A stretch of DNA of 64,000 nt, taken from assembly GCF_002736145.1 (NCBI RefSeq), contig NZ_CP024160.1, forward strand, positions 372,001 to 436,000, given 5' to 3'. The position numbers were made by a program, and so were the translations under genes. Within the stretch, counting starts at the first letter, position 1. Every line of letters begins with the position of its first letter. Shown piece after piece: positions 62,066-64,000 of this stretch. The stretch is from Collinsella aerofaciens (GTDB lineage: Bacteria; Actinomycetota; Coriobacteriia; Coriobacteriales; Coriobacteriaceae). The notes under the pieces were generated by a model. That model was not told where the DNA came from. It saw nothing but the letters and a program-made list of their open reading frames with translations, and searched no databases.

Positions 62066-62905
62066 ATGGCAGATTCCAAGGTGGAGTACCCCGCTCCCGA
62101 TTGCCTGGCGCCCGCCGCGATCGAGGCCAAGACCGAGGCCGCCGGCGTGACCAAGGCCAACCTGCCGGTCGCAAAGGCCTTTGTTTTGGCAATGTTCGCC
62201 GGCGCGTTCATTGCCTTCGGCGGTCTGTTCTTTACCGTGTTCTTGAGCGACAGCACGCTGGGCTGGGGCGCCCAGCGCGTCGTGGGCGGCCTGTGCTTTT
62301 GCCTAGGCCTGGTGCTCGTGCTGGTGTGCGGCGCCGAGCTGTTTACCGGCAATTCTCTTATGGTCTGCGCGCTCAAGAGTAAAAAGATCACCCTGGCTCA
62401 GATGCTCAAGGCCTGGGTCGTCGTATGGGTCGGTAACTTTGTCGGTGCCCTGTTCATCGTCTTTTTGGTGTACATGGCCGGCATCTATAAGCTCAACGGC
62501 GAGGCGGTCGCCAATTCCATGGTGAGCGTCGCCGCCGGCAAGGTGACGGTCGACTGGGTGACGATCTTCTTCCGCGGCATCCTGTGCAACATCTTTGTGT
62601 GCCTTGCCGTGTGGATCGGTACCGCCGGCAAGACCGTGGTCGATAAGGTCGTGGGCATTCTGCTGCCCATTGCCGCGTTTGTGGCCTGCGGTTTTGAGCA
62701 CTGCGTTGCCAACATGTACTTTTTGCCCATGGGCGCCGTGATGCATGCATGCGGCTACGGTGCCAAGGTCGCCGGCGCCGATGCGCTCAACGCCGCGGGC
62801 ATTGCGTTTAACCTGTCCGCCGCCACGCTGGGCAACATCGTGGGCGGCGCGGTTCTGGTCGCGCTCGGCTACTGGTTTATCTACGCCAAGAAGTCCGAGG
62901 CGTAA
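62066..62905 (+). CDS. focB: Formate/nitrite transporter-family channel (FocB-like)
   Basis: A 279-residue membrane protein with six helices and the FNT fold: FAGAFIAFGGLFFTVF early, LFTGNSLMV in the second third, and FEHCVANMYFLPMG late. FNT proteins move formate or similar monovalent acids. Its place after the hyf genes matches focB of the E. coli hyf operon and supports formate as substrate. The ATG at 62066 lies after GGAAAGAAG. A terminator follows. Confidence 0.88.
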   Translation: MADSKVEYPAPDCLAPAAIEAKTEAAGVTKANLPVAKAFVLAMFAGAFIAFGGLFFTVFLSDSTLGWGAQRVVGGLCFCLGLVLVLVCGAELFTGNSLMVCALKSKKITLAQMLKAWVVVWVGNFVGALFIVFLVYMAGIYKLNGEAVANSMVSVAAGKVTVDWVTIFFRGILCNIFVCLAVWIGTAGKTVVDKVVGILLPIAAFVACGFEHCVANMYFLPMGAVMHACGYGAKVAGADALNAAGIAFNLSAATLGNIVGGAVLVALGYWFIYAKKSEA

Positions 62906-62927
62906 GGTATCGTCTGTTTGACGTTGG

Positions 62928-62963
62928 GCCTCCCGCGGGGCGTTGCCGTGCGGGAGGCTTTTT
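62928..62963 (+). terminator. Terminator after the formate hydrogenlyase operon
   Basis: GCCTCCCGC pairs with GCGGGAGGC around a 13-base loop, then TTTTT. Confidence 0.8.
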
Positions 62964-63027
62964 GGGTCTGGGGCCCGTTGCCGGGCTTTTGGCCTGTTGT
63001 GTTTGGCTGATGAAAGGGGTAATCGAG

Positions 63028-64000
63028 ATGGCATCTGCTGTGAAGCGTGACGGTCGCGCCGTGGTGACCACATGCGGGGGATGCTATGCCGATTGCGCCT
63101 TTGCGGCACGTGTTGAGGACGGTCGCGTGGTGGCCGAGTTGCCGGTGTCGGGGCACCCGTGCGCGGCGCGTGCCCTTTGCGCCCGCGGTCGGCATCGCCT
63201 GGCAATGCCGTTTGACGAGCACGATCGCATTGTGCACCCCATGCGCCGACGAGCTGATGGCTCGGGGTTCGATGTGATTTCGTGGGACGAGGCGTTCGCG
63301 CAGATTGCCAAGCGTCTTTTGGGGATTGTTGACGAGCGCGGACCTCGTGCGCTGGGCATTACGCTCGGCGTGCCCTCGTTCGACCGCTACTGGGGCTATC
63401 GTCTTATGCACGCGCTGGGTTCGCCCAACGTGTACGGTGCCGATGGCGCCTGCGAGGTAAGCCGTCTCACTGGTTGGGAGCATAGCTTGGGCTATAGCCC
63501 CGCCTCCGACCTTGCGCATACCGATTGCATCATGTACCTGGGGCGTTCCATTGTCGATTCGTCGACGATGGGGGCCGTTGATGCGCTCAACGATGCGCGC
63601 CGGCGCGGGGCGAAGATCATCGTGGTTGACCCCCGGCGCAGCGGTTCGGCTGCTATTGCCGACCGCTGGCTGCGCGTGCGCCCGGGCTGCGACTTGGCGT
63701 TACTGCTGGGTATTGTTCACGTGTTGATTGCCGAGGACCTGTACGACCGCAAGTTCGTTGCCCGCTATACCACAGGCTTTGACGAGCTGGCGCAGGCGGC
63801 TGCTGTTTGGACGCCTGAGTGGGCCGAGTCGATGTGCGACGTGCCGGCCGCAGAGATTGTCGCCACGGCGCGCGATCTCGCTGCCGCCGCGCCCGCTGCC
63901 GTGGTGGATGCGGGCTTTCATGGCGGTATCGGCATCGCGTATGCCAATAGCACCCAGACCGCGCGTGCTATCTGCTTGGTCGATGTGCTGCTGGGCTGCA
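63028..64000 (+). CDS. Molybdopterin oxidoreductase, catalytic subunit (3' end outside window)
   Basis: The first 324 codons of a DMSO-reductase-superfamily enzyme; it is open to the end of the window. Iron-sulfur ligands are Cys16, 19, 23 and probably 51 (TTCGGCYADCAF and ALCARG). The candidate Mo ligand is a cysteine in GADGACEVSRLTGWEH, so it is not a selenoprotein. MYLGRSIVDSSTMG and VVDPRRSGSAA fit the family. There is no Tat signal, suggesting a cytoplasmic location. Polysulfide-, thiosulfate- or other reductases are all possible. The ATG at 63028 follows GAAAGGGG. It is downstream of the FHL terminator. Confidence 0.88.
   Translation, partial: MASAVKRDGRAVVTTCGGCYADCAFAARVEDGRVVAELPVSGHPCAARALCARGRHRLAMPFDEHDRIVHPMRRRADGSGFDVISWDEAFAQIAKRLLGIVDERGPRALGITLGVPSFDRYWGYRLMHALGSPNVYGADGACEVSRLTGWEHSLGYSPASDLAHTDCIMYLGRSIVDSSTMGAVDALNDARRRGAKIIVVDPRRSGSAAIADRWLRVRPGCDLALLLGIVHVLIAEDLYDRKFVARYTTGFDELAQAAAVWTPEWAESMCDVPAAEIVATARDLAAAAPAAVVDAGFHGGIGIAYANSTQTARAICLVDVLLGC

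Overview
The window is a high-GC, gene-dense bacterial chromosome segment. It looks like a gut actinobacterium of class Coriobacteriia, most like Collinsella. That assignment is inferred from GC-rich codon use, an LAxTG-type sortase signal on a giant surface protein, and an anaerobic formate/hydrogen metabolism that depends on selenium and molybdenum. No 16S rRNA is present, so the genus is not proven.

Layout. 1-7.2 kb: 3' part of polA, a Cof-type HAD phosphatase, then argG with what looks like a complete arginine attenuator (a 24-codon leader peptide ending in clustered Arg codons, hairpins, a terminator), argH and ndk. 7.3-13.7 kb: rpiB, an L-cysteine desulfidase-like gene, a second HAD hydrolase, rpsA, the RNase P RNA gene, a YigZ/IMPACT protein and a C_GCAxxG_C_C redox protein. 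13.9-20.4 kb: a metY-like sulfhydrylase, an MFS exporter, xpt, a small GGQ release-factor-like protein, a diacylglycerol kinase-type lipid kinase and a CLC transporter of the fluoride-exporter-like class. 20.6-29.8 kb: moeA, mogA and modABC (molybdenum), then selD (itself a UGA-containing selenoprotein gene), yedF, a DUF3343 gene and a NifS-like gene (selenium). 30-42.9 kb: one 4297-residue LAxTG-anchored repeat protein. 43-47.1 kb: brnQ, tRNA-Pro and tRNA-Gly, a scrambled duplication of the tRNA-Gly 3' end, a nuclease-like orphan gene and a RelB/PIN toxin-antitoxin pair. 47.5-62.9 kb: a formate hydrogenlyase operon (HydN-like ferredoxin, selenoprotein FdhF, HyfA-HyfI, HycH, HycI, FNT channel). 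The window ends inside a second molybdopterin oxidoreductase gene.

How the genes fit together. FdhF needs Sec140, Mo-bis-MGD and iron-sulfur clusters. The window supplies molybdate uptake (modABC), molybdenum insertion (moeA, mogA), selenophosphate synthesis (selD) and probable selenium-delivery proteins (yedF, DUF3343, the NifS-like gene). FdhF, HydN and the Hyf hydrogenase would oxidise formate to CO2 and H2, with HycI processing the large subunit and the FNT protein moving formate. selA, selB, selC and the hyp genes are not seen here.

The most unusual signals are the arginine attenuator before argG, three dispersed near-perfect hairpins of about 70 bp with compensatory base changes, a 33-bp inverted repeat enclosing a smaller hairpin after polA, a tRNA-Gly 3' duplication, a ModB permease with an extra secreted domain, and the Sec-containing SelD.
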